The notes under the pieces: model-generated
Seen by the model: only the letters and a program-made list of their open reading frames with translations
Told to the model about the DNA's origin: nothing
Databases searched by the model: none
In this document: piece by piece, positions 11,014 through 23,413 of the stretch
How positions within the stretch are numbered: position 1 is the stretch's first letter
Layout of the letters: every line of letters starts with the position of its first letter
Assembly (NCBI GenBank): GCA_007644065.1
Contig: VJWN01000003.1
Coordinates: 868,001-932,000, forward strand
DNA from: Margaritispora aquatica
Taxonomy: Eukaryota > Ascomycota > Leotiomycetes > Helotiales > Discinellaceae
Length of the DNA stretch: 64,000 bases
Direction: 5' to 3'
Translations under genes and position numbers: made by a program

Positions 11014-13434
11014 CTACTCCGACATAGCACTATCCGAATCCTCCCCCTCCCCCTCCCCCGCCAACCCCACCAAAACTCTCCCCTTAGCCCTCGGTCCAAA
11101 GACCCCATCGAGCACCACATTCGCCTCCCTCTCCGCCAGCACGCCCTGCCGCGCCGTCGGCGTCGCCGCCCCAAGACTCCCATACACATCAGGCGCCTTC
11201 TCGCGCAAAACCTGCACCACCAGCTCCGCCTCGCGCAAGCGCGCCCCCACCTCCCCCTCGACCCGATCGCGCAGCTTCTGGATGGCCTCCACGGCCCGCG
11301 CGTCGTCGTCTTGCCGCTGCGCCGTCCACTGCGCCAGCGACGCCCGCATGGTGTCCCGCTGCGTTTGTGCGGCGATGTTCGCTTGCTGCCGCTCGCGGCC
11401 GAGCTGGGCCTGCTGGGCCGCGAGCTGCGTCTTCGTGTCCTCGACCTCCTGCTTCAGCGCCGCGAGCGCGAGCTTCTCGCTCGCGACCGCCGCGCGATCC
11501 GCGCCCACCTGCGCCGTCGCCTCGACGAGGTCCTTCTGCCGGCGATTCTCAGGCAACTCCAAATACGCCCTCAAGCGAGCCATCTCGGCTTTTAGCCCGG
11601 TGATGGTAGCGTCCTTGACCTTGGCGTCCTTCACGAGCAGGTCCTCGGCCTGCGTCTTGACCTGCAGGCTCTGCGCGGCCACGGCGTGGGCCTGGCGCAG
11701 CGTCTTGAGCTCGTCCAGCTGCGCGCGGTGCCGCATCTCCCAGCTCGACGCCCGCTCCGGCCACACGGGCTTGACGACGCTGACGACGGTCGGCTGGCGC
11801 TCCAGCTCGATGGTGGCCTGCACGCCTGGGTGCGCGACGTGCGCTGGGATCACGAAGATCGTCTTCAAGGGGTCTTTGCGCAGGCGGTAGTACCGCGTCG
11901 TGATGTCCACGCAGGTCAGGCCCCGCGCGTACTCCTCCCCGCCGGCGTGCTTCCACATGTGCTCGCCCGTCACGCCTTGCTGGAGGTACATCTGCATGAC
12001 TTGCTCGTCGACCGTCTCCTTCTTCTCGAACTGCGTGTGCAGGAAGCTCCAGACATCTTCGCCGGCGTTCACGAGCACGAAGCGGTCTTGGGGGTAGACC
12101 ATCTCCCTGGGCATGCGCCCGTCTGGTCCTAGTTTCGACAGCGACTGCATGGGCACCACTGCCTCGCCCGCCATGGCGTCCATGGCGTTCGCGTATTGGA
12201 TTTCTAGATCATGTGTTCGCTTGACGAGGCGCTGGAGGTGCAAGATTAGTTGCCCCAGAATTGTCGTCTCTGCTTTGGCGCGATCTTCTTTCTCGTCCTC
12301 GCTAGGCAAGATGGCGAGGAGTCCGCCTTTAGCGCTGTACTCGTGATCGAGAAGCTCAAGGACTGCGTTGGCGTGCTTGATGAGCGCTTCATGTGTGGCA
12401 TAGGGGAGACCGGACGCATTAGGCGCGAAGTCAGCAGGATGTGCGCTGTAAAGCGGACACATATCCAGTACTGAATCCATCGTGAAGTCGTCGTCGTCAT
12501 CGTCGTCGACTCCAGTCATGCGTGCGTTGCCATTGTTGTTGTGGCGATGGTGCCGTCTTGTAGTGCCCTGTGGAGTTTCGACAAGCACATTCATCAGTGT
12601 CGTGAGAGGCATGTTATGGTGTCTCGCCAGCGCAGTGTTCACGGGTCCTTCATATGCGGTCGTAAGATCGTTCAGAAAATCATAGCTCTCACCATCGCTG
12701 AATGTGGCCGGGTTCTCGAGCTCGCTTTGTGCATTATTGATCATTCCCGGTAGGGTGTGTACGGTTAGATACTTGATCAAGATGCACAGCGATTGGGCAT
12801 GCTTCTTGAGCTGTAGTAACGTAGGTGCTATGCCGGGTGTGGACAGATACGAGCAGTTTACATGGGCAAACTCGGCGCAGATCGCCTTGACCGGCGTTTG
12901 GAGCGTGTAAATTGACTTATAAGGTGGTGCGAACTGCGTTGGAGCCAGGATGCCGGTTTGGGTTGGCGTGGTGCGCGTGGTGGTGGTGGTAGCCATGGAA
13001 GTGTTGGTAGTGGGTATATTGGCATTTCGAGATGTGGATGGGTTGGTAGTCTGGGTTTGCCCTGCTTGACCGCCAGTGATTGTTGGTGAAGAAGGTTGAC
13101 TTAAACCTGCACCTAGTATCCCTAGGCCGCCTGCACCTGCACCTGCGTTTGCGCCTGTGGTTGGTTGTTGTTGTAGTTGTGGTGTAGGTTGCTGTGCTGG
13201 TGCTGAAGGTGGAATATATTGATTTGGACTCTCCATCGAGATTGGTCCTGGAAGTTGTGCACCCCTTCCTACCCTGGTTGGTGTCGGTTGTATGTTGGGG
13301 CTTCCAAGTGTGCCTCTGGGGCCTGGTGTTGTTCCTGGTGTGATGGGAGGAATCATTGGCTTCGCAACTGGATTTACACTTGGAGTGCTTGCTGCACCGA
13401 GTTTTTTATTGGTCCCTGGCGGTGTCGTCGACAT
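11014..13434 (-). CDS. Large coiled-coil protein of unknown function
   Basis: A single exon of 806 residues starts at ATG 13434 (MSTTPPGTNKKLG). The frame stays open upstream to 13875, but that extension has the composition of non-coding leader, so I chose the later start. Residues 1-160 are Pro/Thr/Gln/Gly-rich and probably disordered. Residues 165-590 form a folded-looking region containing a run of aspartates. Residues 590-780 are a strong coiled coil rich in Ala, Arg, Glu and Gln (LKAEMARLRAYLELPENRR, KLALAALKQEVEDTKTQLA). The tail is acidic (GEGEDSDSAMSE). The part coding for the coiled coil is much more GC-rich than the N-terminal half. I do not recognise the family; a structural or scaffold role is only a guess from the coiled coil. 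Confidence 0.8.
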   Translation of the reverse strand: MSTTPPGTNKKLGAASTPSVNPVAKPMIPPITPGTTPGPRGTLGSPNIQPTPTRVGRGAQLPGPISMESPNQYIPPSAPAQQPTPQLQQQPTTGANAGAGAGGLGILGAGLSQPSSPTITGGQAGQTQTTNPSTSRNANIPTTNTSMATTTTTRTTPTQTGILAPTQFAPPYKSIYTLQTPVKAICAEFAHVNCSYLSTPGIAPTLLQLKKHAQSLCILIKYLTVHTLPGMINNAQSELENPATFSDGESYDFLNDLTTAYEGPVNTALARHHNMPLTTLMNVLVETPQGTTRRHHRHNNNGNARMTGVDDDDDDDFTMDSVLDMCPLYSAHPADFAPNASGLPYATHEALIKHANAVLELLDHEYSAKGGLLAILPSEDEKEDRAKAETTILGQLILHLQRLVKRTHDLEIQYANAMDAMAGEAVVPMQSLSKLGPDGRMPREMVYPQDRFVLVNAGEDVWSFLHTQFEKKETVDEQVMQMYLQQGVTGEHMWKHAGGEEYARGLTCVDITTRYYRLRKDPLKTIFVIPAHVAHPGVQATIELERQPTVVSVVKPVWPERASSWEMRHRAQLDELKTLRQAHAVAAQSLQVKTQAEDLLVKDAKVKDATITGLKAEMARLRAYLELPENRRQKDLVEATAQVGADRAAVASEKLALAALKQEVEDTKTQLAAQQAQLGRERQQANIAAQTQRDTMRASLAQWTAQRQDDDARAVEAIQKLRDRVEGEVGARLREAELVVQVLREKAPDVYGSLGAATPTARQGVLAEREANVVLDGVFGPRAKGRVLVGLAGEGEGEDSDSAMSE

Positions 13435-13590
13435 CTTGAAGGTCGTGTGGGGGGTTTTCGTCGCTTCCTTGAGCTTGTTTTCCTCAAGGTCGTGATAGAC
13501 CTGCCCTATTGTGCGAGGTTGTCCAAGTTTCGAGCAAGTACGACGGTCAGATAGATTGCAAATACTGTAATGACCTTGATGTTGGGTGGT

Positions 13591-13615
13591 GAGACGAGAC
13601 GAGACGAGACGAGAC
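13591..13615. repeat. GAGAC pentanucleotide microsatellite
   Basis: Five perfect units of GAGAC, in the 5' flank of the coiled-coil gene, about 160 bp upstream of its chosen start. Confidence 0.9.
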
Positions 13616-16600
13616 TGAGCAGGTGGTGATGAAAAAATGTTGCGAACTTGAGAACAATGGGGTACGATAGTACTTGAACAATGAAATACGAACAGATAAT
13701 TGCGGTTGAAAGAAGTAATACCTGATGTTTCGGGAAACCTCTTTGTTGCTTTGGTGCGTGGAATGTTGTGTTTACCCAGGCCAGAGTACCCCTTTGTTTC
13801 GCTAAGCGAGCCGGATGTGGATGACATCAAGAGATTTGGGGAGTTGATGATGGATTGGAGACGAGGAAGCCCCAAGGTGATCTTGAAGAATATTGAACGT
13901 AACCTTGTTACTTAACAATGCAGAGGTGATTAATTGTAGTTGGAAACGTGGTTTTTTCCATCTAAATGACTTGAATTGTATGAAGGAGAATACGGAAATT
14001 CTGTATTCAAGCGCAGCTTGCTTAGAGGATATAAAAAGAAGCAAAATCAAAGGTGCTCATTTCAAGAGTCATTCTACCATTTTGAAATGATGAACGAGTT
14101 GGTCCTCTGGTTGGTCTTCCGGAGGTCACTTGCTTCCTAGAGGTACCAACCCCAACTCTCTTCTGAATTGTTAACTTGCCTTGCCGTGTCAGTGTTGAAC
14201 CTGCAGGGTCTTGCACCAACTCCTGCTAATCACTCACCATAAAGCTCTTTCAAATAATACCCAAACCACACATGAGCTCGTGATTTCTTCAGGGCGTGCT
14301 GATGCATTGTCTTTTTGTTTAGCGAGCGAATGATGCATTTGTTGGCATATCGTGCTGCTGGGGATTCCTGATGGTGTTACATGATGGAACGAACATCACT
14401 GCTTGAGCAAGCGATTGTTGTTCTCAGTTCCTTCATATGTGCTATAGGCAGTGCCGTGAAGGGGCTTTGAAAAAGGAAAATCCGTGCCAAAAAGAAAGAA
14501 GCGACGAAGCTTGGAAGTCAACACTGTGTTTGTGATTACTGCAGTACTTATCTTCGATGAAAACACGAGAGCTTCCAAGATCATATTCCAACCCTTGAAA
14601 ATCCGACCTTATATTATATTGACACGCTACTTCGAGCGAAACATCCGGAAGGCCTTTTCGTACGCATAAAGTTTACTTATTACCTGCGAGTGAATCAGAA
14701 AATGAAGCAGAGCCTTGCCCAAACGTCGTCAAGATCTGAAGAAGTGTCAGCTTGATAGATCAGCGGCACGTTGAATGAGAAGTCCCGTTTGCTTGCATTT
14801 TCTAGGAGATATAATAGTGTAGATGTTCTAGAATTTTGCGTATCCAGGATGGAAGGATTCAGCTATCCGATATGGTGTTCTCCGTTCATATTCCATGATA
14901 GTGCCTCGAAAGTTAGATAATAATGGCAGAATTGAAGTAATCGCACGTCTAGAAATTTCCATCAAGACCTCTGCTGGTGATAGAAAAGGGTTAGGTAAGT
15001 GTTATCGTATTTTTAATGAATAAGTGTATATTGCCTCGAAATAGTCGAAGGGATGGCGTATAAGAAAGAAAGTTGAGTTATTCCCACACCTCAGAATTCT
15101 TCATTAAGCAATCATCCTATTCCCAATACCTGGTAAATCCTGCCTTACTCATGTTCTTCGTGCAATCATGCAAACCGTGTCTGAAAGAGTACCTAGGTAA
15201 GGTAAGGTACCTCAGGCAAGGTCGAGCACATGATAAGGTACATCACATGACATCCCGCGGAGAAGTCCCCCGGCCCTTCCAAAGTCTGGAACGCATGGCA
15301 TTTCCAATTCCAATTCCCATTTGCTGCGCCTCAACTCGAAAGCGAAACCAGCAGCAGCAACAGCCAGCAGCCAGCAGCCAAAAGATTTGAATGCATCGTC
15401 ATTTGTGTCTTTGGCATCCAATCCGATGGCAATTCACACAGCCCTGCCTGCTAACATGCCAACATGGCATTGCGGAGAAGAGCGAGGGGGATGGAGAGAC
15501 GGACGTTTATGAGTTGTTTTTGGGGCATTTCCCATGGTGTGAATGGATGGATGCAATGGTTGATGCGAGCTGAGTCTGAGACTGCGGGGAGATGAAGATC
15601 GATCATGAATGTGAATTTGTAGAGTTGCAGGGTTGTAAGGGTTTTGACGAGAATATATCCGTCGTGTGTGTATGTGAAAGTGAAAGTGATGACGGAGCTG
15701 GGTCCGAAATGTTGATGGTTTTGGAGGTGAAAATTGTGAAATTCAATCCTCATCTTATTAAAACGTGATTTTCATATTTCATCCCAAAGTTATGCAGTTC
15801 CCAAATGAAGCTTCTGTCAGGTGTCACACTCCTTCACGCGCAGACAATGGAATCTAAGGTAGACCTACCTCTCAAGAATAGACTTGACGCCGTCGCAAGC
15901 CTAAACATCGGACGGGTTCGGCCTTGATTGTTTGAAAGAAGGAGACTAGACTAGACCCGACCCGACCCGACTAGACTAGCAGTAGTACCTTTTGTTGCTA
16001 ATTAGTTACTAATTACTACTGTAGTGTTAGGGTTAGAAGGAAAAAGTTAAACGCAACCTCAACCTCACTTTCTTTTACTACTTTTACTTTTCTCCATATT
16101 TCCTTCCTTTCCCATGAGTTCGTCGCGCGTAAAGTGGAAAAGTGAAAACATGCCGAGAGACTACGGAGGTACTCCATACGGTGAGAAAGTGAAATCCCAT
16201 GCTCGCAAACGAATGGATTGAGCTGGTCAGGGATGTGGTGAAGGCGGCTCGGCGGCAAGCCGAGGATCTAGAATCCTAGGCAGAAGAAGAAAGAAGTCTG
16301 GGTCTCGATCGTCACAAGGCATGAGGGAAAGTAAAGAACCGACCGGGTGTTGAAACGAAGAATTGTGAAGCGAACCAAATGATACTGTACCCTAATCAAT
16401 CGGGTTCAAGTTTGTTCAGCTTGACCAGGGTGTGGGGTGAAAATCAGGTGCAAAGATGCACAGATGCAAAGGGTGTCAACGACCGGATAGTGGGGTCTAA
16501 TTTATGCATCTCATCCAATCACACATTGCAATTTCCCATTCAATCCAATCACTTGCCCTTGTTTATCATCATTCTGTCTATCCATTCTGCCCTTGTGGGT

Positions 16601-17531
16601 TCGCGTATCTTTTTTTTTCCCCATCTATCTACATACTGCAATCAGACTGCAATCAATCAATCATACTGTACCGCAATCAAAATCTTCCATTTTTAATATT
16701 GACCGCTTCCGTCATCTAAGATACCTACCTACTAGATGGAAAAATGGGTCACGAGGAGGAGATGGAGATAAAGTGGGATTATTATGAAAAATGAAAATGC
16801 CCCACCCATGTTAAGAGTACATACTGTATATACCGTACATAATACCGTGCATACCGTACTTTCCCTAAACTGGGGTAAAATGCGAAGAAGATCTTTAGAC
16901 CGTTAGTCCTTTTTTCCCCCCCAAAGTTGGCCAAGACAAGTTCTACTGTATTTCAGCTGGTGATGTCTTTAACGTGCAGCAGATGCAGCATATGCAGCCT
17001 TTGTTGACTTCGGACAGTAGTTGCCGTGTTTTCATCCACTTCACCTCACTTGCATGTCTTGCACCTTCTCGCTTGTCCATTTAGTTGCCGGCCGTGCAGC
17101 TAGGCTGGGGTTTTTGGGTACGCTTGCTTGATGGCTTGATGGCTTTGTGGCTCTGCTCTGCTCTGCTCTGCTTTGATATTGTATTGCACGGTAAGTATTG
17201 TTCTCGACCCTCTCTTCCCCTTCTCATTTGGGTAAAGGTCGAGGAAAAGAAAGACATGACCAGCTGACTTTACACTTTCAACTACCTACCTACACTCTTG
17301 TTCCTGCAGCCAAAAAGTGAGTGGTACAGCCTCGTTCCACCAGCACAACACAGCAACGCACCCTTCCAGGTTTCCAGGTTTCCAGCTAAGTCGTACAACC
17401 TTTTCGGTACTGCACACTCAAAAGTCAAGAGTTGAGAGACCTGAGTGAGTGTGACCATCAATCATAAATGAGGTCTTGATCATCCATATATTTTGGAATC
17501 TTTATCTTTCCATCATCATAATCATCATCAT

Positions 17532-17588
17532 CATACATACATGCATACATACATACATACATACATACATACATACATACATACATAC
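17532..17588. repeat. CATA tetranucleotide microsatellite
   Basis: About fourteen CATA units with one variant (CATG) follow a short ATC trinucleotide run. It lies some 0.8 kb upstream of the channel gene. Confidence 0.95.
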
Positions 17589-17977
17589 CCTATTGTACTC
17601 CCAAGTTTCCTCTCCTGTATCTATCTACCTTACCCTATCAACTTATCAAAGATCGGCTGTTGTTTTAAACCTTTACTCACCTCACCACACCCGTCTCGGT
17701 ACTCACTCTCCTAGGAGCACAAGCATAAGAACAGGAAAACTTGGAGCTCAAGACCACCCCTGCACGCATCCAAGAATTGGTGACGCGACACGACAGGGGG
17801 GTCATCAATTCCAGGATACAGGATATTTACGGATATTTTACGCCTTTCCCACAAGATCATCACCTCACTTACCACCACTCACACCGAGTCCCCACTTCCA
17901 AACCACTTACTCCAACCACCCAAAGCTCATCTCCCTTCCAGCCCACATCACCCTGCTTCAAACCCCCTGTTCTTCCC

Positions 17978-18013
17978 CTGGTCTCCTCCTGGTCTCCTCC
18001 TGGTCTCCTCCTG
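17978..18013. repeat. Tandem repeat, 11-bp unit GGTCTCCTCCT, three copies
   Basis: Three perfect consecutive copies within a CT-rich stretch upstream of the channel gene. Confidence 0.9.
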
Positions 18014-18410
18014 CAATTGGCAAGGATTCACTTCAGATTCATTCAAGATTCAGACAGGCAAGAGCTGGACAGACCACAGACCACCCCTGTCCCTAGTCCC
18101 CCTTCGTTCTTTCCTTCCAAGGGTTCACCTCTCGTTCCTCTTTTTTACCAGTATCTATCTAACGCACGGACCATTCTCTCCACCCGCCAACAAATATAAC
18201 AAATCCCATCCCATCCCATCCCTTCCCTTTCAATCTCCCACGCCAGCCAGCATATCGATTCGATATTCTTCGCGTCAAGGAAGAGCTACTCGCTCGTTCA
18301 CTGCGAACATCAACATCAACAACTTCAACTTCAATCGCGAACTCAAACTCCAACTCGAACTATACCACACACACCACAATTGAGATCGCGGAGGCACAAC
18401 TCAATCAACA

Positions 18411-21096
18411 ATGGCAGATACTGCGGAGGAACCGACGAAGCCAGTCTCGCTGTCAGGTTTGATCGCGACCCTCGTTCCAGCTCTCATTGTCGCCCTCGTT
18501 TACTTCACCATCTTCCTTATCCTGAGAAAGTCGAACCGTCGCTGGTACTCCCCAAGATCCTACTTGGGCACCATTCGTGAACAGTAAGTTGAAAACAGAC
18601 CCTCAACCTCAAAGTGATCGGTAAATGTACAACAGCTAATGTCACCCAGAGAACGTACAATAGAGCTTCCAGGAGGATGGTTTAACTGGATCGCCCCCTT
18701 CACCAAAGTTCCAGATACATATGCCCTGCAACACCAATCTCTCGATGCCTACCTCTTCCTTCGGTTCCTCAAGATGTGTGTGGTCATCATGTTTGTCGGC
18801 GCTTGCATTACCTGGCCCATTCTGTTCCCAGTCAACATCACGGGTGGTGCGGGACAAAAGCAGTTGGATGTGCTCTCCATGAGCAACATCAAGTCTGATG
18901 GCAATGGAAAGTATCGTTACTTTGCTCATCTGTTCGCCGGATGGCTCTTCTTTGGCTTCATTCTGGCCTTGGTCACCCGTGAGAGCATCTACTACGTCAA
19001 CCTGCGTCAAGCTTTCTTGCTCTCCCCTGTCTACGCCAATCGCATCTCTTCCCGAACCGTGCTCTTCACGGCTGTGCCCAAGCTCTACCTGGACGAGGCC
19101 AGGCTCCGCAAGGTCTTTGGCGACTCGGTGGTCAAGGTCTGGATTACACACGACACCGAGAAGGTCGATGAGCTTGTGAGCGAGCGTGACAAGGTCGCCT
19201 TGACTCTGGAGGGTGCTGAGGTGAAGTTGATCAAGCTAGCCAATGCTGAGAGACTCAAGGCCGTCAAGAAGGGTGCCGCCAGCGCAGATGAGCAACTCGC
19301 GGCCGAGGAAGCTGATGTCGAATCTGGTTCAATCGCGGCTCGCTGGATCCCAAACAAGAAGCGTCCATCCCACAAGCTTGGCAAATTTGGTCTGTATGGC
19401 GAGAAGGTCGACAGCATCAACTGGGCCCGTACTCGTCTCGAGACTCTCATTCCCGAAGCGGCAGCTGCGCAAGCGGCCTACCTCGCTGGCGAGACCGAGC
19501 TGATTGGAAGCGTTTTCATCGAGTTCAAGCACCAATCTGATGCTCAAGCCGCCTTCCAGACTCTGTCCCACCACCAAGCTCTGCACATGTCCTCCAGGTA
19601 TATCGGTGTTCAGCCATCCGAGATTGTCTGGAAGTCCCTGAAGATGTCTTGGTCGCAACGCGTCATCCGCACATATGCCGTTTATGGTTTCATCACCGCC
19701 TTGATCGTCTTCTGGGCCATCCCGGTTGCCTTTGTGGGCTTGGTTTCCAACATCTCGTACCTCATGACAACTTACTCATGGCTCGCGTGGTTGAACAAAA
19801 TCCCAAGCTCCCTGATGGGCGTGATTAGTGGACTTCTCCCTTCCGTCATGCTTGCCATTCTCATGTCCTTGGTCCCAATCATCATGAGACTCTGCGCTAA
19901 GCTTGCTGGCGAGCCTTCTCTGGCCCGTGTGGAGCTCTTCACCCAAAATGCATACTTCGTCTTCCAGGTCGTTCAGGTTTTCCTTGTCGTCACCGTCGCT
20001 TCATCTGCATCTGCCGTCTTGACGTCCATCATAGACAACCCAGCCAGTGTCACGTCCCTCCTGGCCCTGCGCATTCCTACAGCATCCAACTTCTACGTCT
20101 CATACTTTGTGCTCCAAGGTTTGACCATCGCGGCTGGTGTCATGTCTCAAGTCGTTGGATTTATCGTCTTCAAGATTTTGTACAAGTTCTTGGCTGGTAC
20201 ACCCCGAAAGATGTATATCAAGTGGGCGACCTTGAGTGCTATCTCATGGGGAACCGTTCTCCCCCCTCTCACCAACATTGCAGTCATTGGTACGTGATGA
20301 TCCACCCCCTTGTCATGTTTTGATACTAACCTAATTAGGTATCGTTTACGCTTGCATTGCCCCTCTCGTCCTCGGATTTGCCACGATCGGAATGAGTTTG
20401 TTCTACATCGCCTTCAGATACAATGTCCTCTTTGTTAGCGATGCCCAGATTGATACCAAGGGCCTGATATATCCCCGTGCTCTCCAGCAGCTCCTGACTG
20501 GTGTCTACATTGCCGAAGTCTGCATGATTGGTCTCTTTGGTATTGCCAAGACTCCAGCTCCAACCATCCTCATGGTTATCTTCTTGGTTTTCACCGCTCT
20601 CTTCCATCTGGCTCTGAACGGAGCTCTCAACCCATTGCTGTATAACCTTCCCAAGTCTCTCGAGGCTGAAGAGGAGTCTCTCCGTGCTGCAATTGAAGAC
20701 GTGGCCACTCCCGAAATGAAGGAGAAGAATGGCGAGGTTGTCGAGGTCGCGGCACCAGCCAAGGGACCAAACTTCTTCACCAAGTTCTTCAAGCCCCATA
20801 TCTACAGCGACTATGCTACTCTTCGCAAGCTTGTTCCTCACGGCCTTGTCGATCCCGATAACCTGTACGAGGATAAGGTCGCTGCTGATGCTTACTACCC
20901 ACCAAGTGTTACTTCCGAGACTCCACTGTTGTGGATTCCAAGAGATATCGCTGGTATTTCCAAGCAAGAGGTTGAGCACACATCAAAGTTCATTCCAATC
21001 ACTGATGAGGGTGCTACCTTGGACGAGAATAACAAATTGGTCTGGGATCCTGAAGGAGCACGCCCACCTCTTTGGGAGCCAAAAGTCTACTATTGA
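18411..21096 (+). CDS. CSC1/OSCA-like calcium-permeable channel (RSN1_7TM family)
   Basis: Exons 18411..18583, 18650..20289 and 20339..21096 join in frame to 856 residues. Residues 17-38 form the first membrane helix (LIATLVPALIVALVYF), followed by RSYLGTIREQERTIELPGGWFNWI, the hallmark late-exocytosis/RSN1 N-terminal region. Two further helices precede a cytosolic RNA-recognition-like domain (about 190-340) with VFIEFKHQSDAQAAFQ. QPSEIVWKSL then introduces the 7-TM channel region (IRTYAVYGFITALIVFWAIP, SLMGVISGLLPSVMLAILM, SYFVLQGLTIAAGVMSQ). The cytosolic C-terminus includes LVPHGLVDPDNLYED. Family members (yeast Csc1, plant OSCA1, animal TMEM63) are plasma-membrane osmotic or mechanically gated cation channels. 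Older annotations call the family phosphate transporter or DUF221. Family is certain; gating and ion choice are inferred. Confidence 0.93.
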
Positions 21097-22109
21097 TCGA
21101 CTTGATACCAAAAGATACCCAGAGGATATGATTCAGGGGCCACGATTTCCTACAATACGGATTTCAAGCTGTCCACGAAGCTTTTTCTTTCTGTCGTTGT
21201 TACTACCACCTTAATTAATTATGGAATTCCCCATGGCTTCCTTGTATTAGCAAAAGCGATACGGGGATGGTCTTCACATGAAGTGGGTCACCGGGGATGT
21301 GAGGAATATGGGATGGGAACTGGATGGGAATGAAATGCGTGCATGGCTACGGCGTGCGATGATACCAAATGAAACCGCGAATTACTGGATTTGCTTTGAG
21401 TTGGAGTCTATTTTGCTTTTACGATACGGTGCCCTACTGTCATGATGGTGGTTGTTGTTGTTGTAGATAGATACCCCCGAATTGTTTGGTGTAGACCTTG
21501 TTAGGTGGAATGAATACACATTTGACAACACTTCTTTTGATTGTCGATCTTGTTCTTAATTTCGACTTGCAATAGCGTGCGCGTGACCATGTTCCAGATT
21601 TTTTTCTACTTCCACCTTTTTTTTATTATCAATGATATGTTTTTTTGGAGACTTAATAAGACAATGTCTACGACATGTGGAGATTATATTACCCTTCCAC
21701 CCTCCCTGACCTTTTTGTCTCACCAGGTGGGTGGAAAGTTCCTGAAAGAAGCAATTAATATTAAAATAAAATATCACGACACGGCAAAGCAGGGCAAGGC
21801 GCGGCGCTTTGATCCTTTTTTTGGTCCATTTTGGGGAGGGGGGGGTGTTGGGTGTGCCTGTGTGTGTCTGTCGCCCCGTCCGTCTGCTCGGTCACTCGAT
21901 TACTCGATTACTCGGTCACCACTGACTTCTAGCTTCAATTGGAGTGTTAGTGGCTTGTTTGTGGTTGAAATCCGAATTGAGACTGCCCGGGACTGGGTGG
22001 GTGAGAGACGGAGTGAGACTTGGTCTCTGGGAGAGAGACACGTGGTGGTTTGGAGGGAAGGGGAAGGGGTTTTGGTGGTGGTGGTGGTGGTGTTAGGTTT
22101 GTGAGTTTG

Positions 22110-22170
22110 TGGTTTGTGGGCGATGGTTTGTGGTTTGTGGTTTGTGGTAGGCGGTAGGCGGTAGGCGGTA
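22110..22170. repeat. TTTGTGG and TAGGCGG short tandem repeats
   Basis: About five imperfect copies of GGTTTGT(G) pass directly into three copies of GGTAGGC in a G/T-rich stretch. Confidence 0.85.
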
Positions 22171-22409
22171 TGTGCCGTGTTTGGTTTAGTCGTTGCTTGT
22201 TGTTTGGCGTCTTTAGGTTTGATGTGTTTAGGTGTGTTTCGGTCTTTAGGTTTGTGAATGTGCGGATGTGCGGGATGCGAATGTTAAGAGGGAGGGGTTG
22301 AATGTTGGTCGATAGGCAGGCGGGTAGGTAGGCGCTGATACTAGCTAGTAGCGACTTAAGGACCCAGTACTCAATACCCAACTAAGGCTGTAAAAGTTGA
22401 ACTGTGGCT

Positions 22410-22451
22410 GTGACGATGACGGTGACGGTGACAGTGACGGTGACAGTGGTG
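22410..22451. repeat. GACGGT/GACAGT hexanucleotide repeat
   Basis: Six to seven tandem GACRGT units. Confidence 0.9.
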
Positions 22452-23391
22452 GAGGTTATTGATGTTGGAGCCGATGTTCAGGTTGAGGTTGGATGGAGCT
22501 GGTGCTAGAGCTGGAGTTTACGCTGGAGTTTATGTTGGAGTGGGAGTTAATGTTGGTGTTAATGTTACCATTTCCTAGGTGCTACTTACTGACTTGGACT
22601 TTTGAACTTCGAGGCGAGAGCGTTTGGCCATTCATTCATTCACTAGTATTGCCGCTTCTGGTGGTGTGGTTTGAGGAACTCGGTGTGTATGCTGTGGGTG
22701 GCTTTCAAGGCGAGACGGGATGGATGTAGTTAGGTAAGTACTCACACAGTGCAGTGCAATCAGTGTGTTTCTGCTCGTAAAGTGGTCTGTCTGACTGTCT
22801 GTCTCTCTATCTATCTATCACTCGGTTTATGTTCATGCATATATGCATGCACACGCAGGCACGGGGTGATGAAATGTGATGGGATGGACTGTACATAATG
22901 TATGTATGTATGAGTACGTCTGTAGCGGGAAAGGTACTCGGTAAGAAGGTATGTGGATATGTGTGGCTTTCCATATTCGGAGGACTTTGTGCTCAACCTG
23001 CGTTGGTTATTCGTGCATGTTCTTGTGCATGTTCGTGTATGTCTGCATGTAAGTAGCAATGTACATGATTTGAGTCGAGTCGAGTCGTCTAGATAAGGAT
23101 CGGCTCGAGGTGCGGTTGCGTGGAAGTGAACGAAGCGAAGGGCGGGTTGGTGTGTAGCTTGGTAGAGAGGTTTTGTGGGGATTTTTAGGGGTTGGAATGG
23201 ATTTTTCATAGTGTAATTTGACTTTTTATTTATGATTTGGAGGGTTTGCATGATGGCCTTGAGGTTTCGAGTGCTGGAATTATGTGATGTGATATCTGTT
23301 AGTGAGCTGGGTGATGTTGATGATACGTGAGAACGGGAATGGGAATTTGTGATATTGAGCATGTGAGCTTAAGTTCCCAATAGGGAGAACT

Positions 23392-23413
23392 AAAAAAAAA
23401 AAAAAAAAAAAAA
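23392..23413. repeat. Homopolymer A tract (22 nt)
   Basis: An uninterrupted run of about 22 A, 350 bp upstream of the AN1-finger gene. Such poly(dA) tracts commonly exclude nucleosomes; that role here is inference. Confidence 0.9.

Larger units (their letters stand above)
13435..18410. other. 5-kb repeat-rich intergenic region
   Basis: No gene recognised. It contains a GAGAC pentamer array (13591..13615), GACCC/GACTA repeats near 15955..15978, CTCTG repeats near 17150..17170, a CATA microsatellite (17532..17588), an 11-bp tandem repeat (17978..18013), CCCAT repeats near 18205..18225 and several copies of the CCTACCTA/GGTAGGTA motif. The last kilobase is CT- and AC-rich without stable frames, and looks like a long promoter and 5' leader of the channel gene at 18411. 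Confidence 0.55.

Noticed and set aside
10765..11595. Long plus-strand open frame opposite the coiled-coil gene
   Set aside because: It is the GC-rich antisense shadow of the real minus-strand gene, rich in Pro/Arg/Leu, with no domain.
13435..13875. N-terminal extension of the coiled-coil protein
   Set aside because: The frame is open but the composition is that of leader sequence with a GAGAC microsatellite. ATG 13434 begins sequence that looks like the protein.
17476..18199. Plus-strand open frames over the CATA repeat and CT-rich leader
   Set aside because: Their composition is repeat-derived (Tyr-Ile-His runs, Pro/Ser tracts), upstream of the channel gene.
22811..23362. Minus-strand open frame of 183 codons
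   Set aside because: The composition is dominated by short repeats; no domain and no conserved-looking core.
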